From Bacteroides mediterraneensis (GTDB taxonomy: Bacteria > Bacteroidota > Bacteroidia > Bacteroidales > Bacteroidaceae): a stretch of 64,000 nucleotides of DNA. Position numbers and translations under genes: made by a program. The stretch lies in contig NZ_DAJPEN010000001.1 in assembly GCF_025993685.1 (NCBI RefSeq), positions 2,108,001 through 2,172,000 on the forward strand. The letters run 5' to 3'. This document shows positions 62,758-64,000 of this stretch, piece by piece (the first letter of the stretch is position 1; every line of letters starts with the position of its first letter). The notes beneath the pieces were generated by a model. That model saw nothing but the letters and a program-made list of their open reading frames with translations, was not told the origin of the DNA and made no database searches.

Positions 62758-63449
62758 ATCATAATAACCATATCACCCGACGCGAGGCTCTCAAAAAGAT
62801 GGGAGCCGTCGCCGTTGGTGCTGCATTAGGAGCCAGTGGACTTAATGCTTTTGAAAGTTTAAATGTAACAGAGAATCAGAAAATGAAAGTACTGGCAATA
62901 AACGGTAGTTCACGAAAGGATGGGAATACGGCAGATATGTTGAATTTGGTTTTAAAGGAACTGGAAAAACAAGGATATGAAACAGAACATATCCAACTGG
63001 CTGGTCAGACTATCCATCCGTGTAGGGCATGTTTTGCATGTAGCGGGAAAAAGAATTGCGTTTTCGGTGACGACAGTTTTCAAGAACTATATCGAAAAAT
63101 GACCGAAGCCGATGGCATCCTGTTGGGCTCACCTACCTATTCGGCAGATGTCTCATCCACGCTGAAAGCAGTCATCGAGCGTGCCAGCGTGGTGAGTGAC
63201 ACCAATCCGGGTATGTTTCGACACAAGGTCTGCGGAACGGTAGCTGTGGCACGGAGAGGCGGTGCAATGAATGTCATTGACACGCTCAACCACTTCTTTC
63301 TGAACAAAGAAACCTACCTGGTAGGCTCTACATATTGGAATATAGCCTATGGTCGTCTGCCAGGAGAAGCGTTGAAAGATGAGGAAGGTGTTGCTAATAT
63401 GAAAAATTTGGGGCAGAATATGGCATGGCTATTAGAAAAGATAAAATGA
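62754..63449 (+). CDS. Tat-exported iron-sulfur flavoprotein (NADPH-dependent FMN reductase fold)
   Basis: 231 residues. A Tat signal (TRREALKKMGAVAVGAALGA) leads to a flavodoxin-like fold starting MKVLAINGSSRKDGNTADM. Cysteines in CRACFACSGKKNC fit the iron-sulfur site of the ISF family. LGSPTYSADVSSTLK is the second flavin contact. It overlaps the dehydrogenase remnant by 4 bp. Role: periplasmic electron transfer, probably with the flavodoxin-AKR lipoprotein. Confidence 0.85.
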   Translation: MNHNNHITRREALKKMGAVAVGAALGASGLNAFESLNVTENQKMKVLAINGSSRKDGNTADMLNLVLKELEKQGYETEHIQLAGQTIHPCRACFACSGKKNCVFGDDSFQELYRKMTEADGILLGSPTYSADVSSTLKAVIERASVVSDTNPGMFRHKVCGTVAVARRGGAMNVIDTLNHFFLNKETYLVGSTYWNIAYGRLPGEALKDEEGVANMKNLGQNMAWLLEKIK

Positions 63450-63646
63450 ATTTACATCCTAAAGTCTTAACGGGTCATTGTATATTGATGGCAGTCATCA
63501 TTCGCATGGCCGCCATTTTGCTATATGAAACTTAAATAAATTAAAGCACACCTCTACAAATGTGAATAATTCTTCGTACCCCACTGAAAGCCAAACGGTT
63601 TACATTACTCTCCTAAATCCATCCGAAATCAGGTGAGTTCTGCTTT

Positions 63647-63727
63647 CTTTGAATCATTGGAAACAACAATGATATCTACTTGGCGATAATCTTATAGTTG
63701 TGATTTGCTTTCATTTTTCTATCTTTG
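63647..63727 (+). CRISPR. relic CRISPR unit: partial repeat, 29-nt spacer, partial repeat
   Basis: 63647-63667 matches the 3' 21 bp of the CRISPR repeat (crRNA orientation) with one mismatch. 63697-63727 matches the 5' 31 bp with two mismatches. The 29 bases between equal the usual spacer length. It lies on the plus strand, opposite in direction to the main array and 28 kb away, with no cas genes nearby. TATCTTTG at 63720-63727 forms the -7 box for the next gene. Confidence 0.8.
63698..63727 (+). promoter_or_regulatory. promoter within the relic repeat
   Basis: TTGT at 63698, 18 nt, TATCTTTG at 63720-63727, with the start codon of the next gene 19 bp downstream. Confidence 0.6.
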
Positions 63728-63746
63728 CCGCCAAATCAAATAAATT

Positions 63747-64000
63747 ATGGAACAAACCACTCAACTTAACGAACACCACAAGCAGGAATATCCTCCCATG
63801 CATACCTGCGAACACATTGTCAACCGCACGATGGTGAATCTTTTCGGATGCGGACGGGCGGTATCGGCCCACATCGAACGGAAAAAAAGCAAACTTGATT
63901 TCGCGCTTCCACAGGCTCCCTCAGACGAAGACATCACCCGCATTGAGAATACGGTCAACGAAGTCATCGCCCGTCATCTGCCGGTGACCACGGAATTCAC
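63747..64000 (+). CDS. AlaX-like tRNA-editing protein (3' end outside window)
   Basis: 84 codons visible from the ATG at 63747, open at the window end. MHTCEHIVNRTMVNLFGCGR matches the HxxxH start of the tRNA synthetase second additional domain, found in free AlaX proteins and in alanyl- and threonyl-tRNA synthetases. It then reads AHIERKKSKLDF. Such proteins remove Ser or Gly from mischarged tRNA-Ala. It lies 19 bp after the relic CRISPR unit. Whether it has further domains is outside the window. Confidence 0.75.
   Translation, partial: MEQTTQLNEHHKQEYPPMHTCEHIVNRTMVNLFGCGRAVSAHIERKKSKLDFALPQAPSDEDITRIENTVNEVIARHLPVTTEF

Overview
The window looks like a chromosome segment of a gut Bacteroidaceae bacterium (Bacteroides or Phocaeicola type). 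The evidence is promoters of the Bacteroides form (TTTG, about 19-20 nt, TAnnTTTG), a SusC/SusD polysaccharide locus, a type II-C CRISPR-Cas system with the 47-bp Bacteroides-type repeat, DUF6057, AddAB-like exonuclease genes and Bacteroides-style integrases.

Bases 1 to about 22300 are the right part of an integrated tailed phage; its left end lies outside the window. In order it has a tape measure protein (cut at the window edge), distal tail and tail-tip proteins, a tail-tip adaptor, and then a 5.2-kb tail-fibre shufflon. The shufflon has one expressed gene with a constant 19-residue start, followed by twelve promoterless 3' cassettes in alternating orientation. Each cassette begins with the same 11-bp site, GTGGGAGGACT or a one-base variant. 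A canonical tyrosine recombinase lies directly beside the array. A lysis module follows (two holin-like membrane proteins, an amidase endolysin and a candidate one-piece spanin), then a RES-domain gene with its own promoter and terminator, and the phage integrase next to tRNA-Thr(CGT), the probable attachment site.

Bases 22350-27880 hold the carbamoyl-phosphate synthase operon. carA sits behind a leader with an intrinsic terminator, which suggests attenuation, and a GIY-YIG protein gene lies between carA and carB. Bases 28000-35610 hold a small membrane protein, a lone HicB-like protein, a tracrRNA divergent from cas9-cas1-cas2, and an array of 12 repeats and 11 spacers whose inferred transcript runs back toward the cas genes. 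Bases 35675-43175 are a four-gene SusC/SusD/GH18/DUF1735-LamG locus, probably for host N-glycans. Two identical tandem tRNA-Arg(TCT) genes and the addA-addB pair follow. Bases 50229-58652 are a long minus-strand run: kdsB, a non-catalytic M16 peptidase homologue, a MORN-repeat protein, an inositol monophosphatase, a DUF2461 protein, a YhcH-family protein, glgB and a DUF6057 protein.

Bases 59075-63449 are a redox island: an AraC regulator, a collapsed zinc alcohol dehydrogenase, a lipoprotein fusing flavodoxin to aldo/keto reductase, a collapsed iron alcohol dehydrogenase and a Tat-exported iron-sulfur flavoprotein. The window ends in an AlaX-like tRNA-editing gene. Its promoter region is a relic CRISPR repeat, a 29-nt spacer and a second repeat.

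The observations I consider most worth pursuing are the 13-variant phage shufflon, the CRISPR-repeat-derived promoter at 63647-63727, a solitary copy of the shufflon site in the host chromosome at 28327, and a degenerate repeat of exact 22-bp period found in two unrelated intergenic regions.
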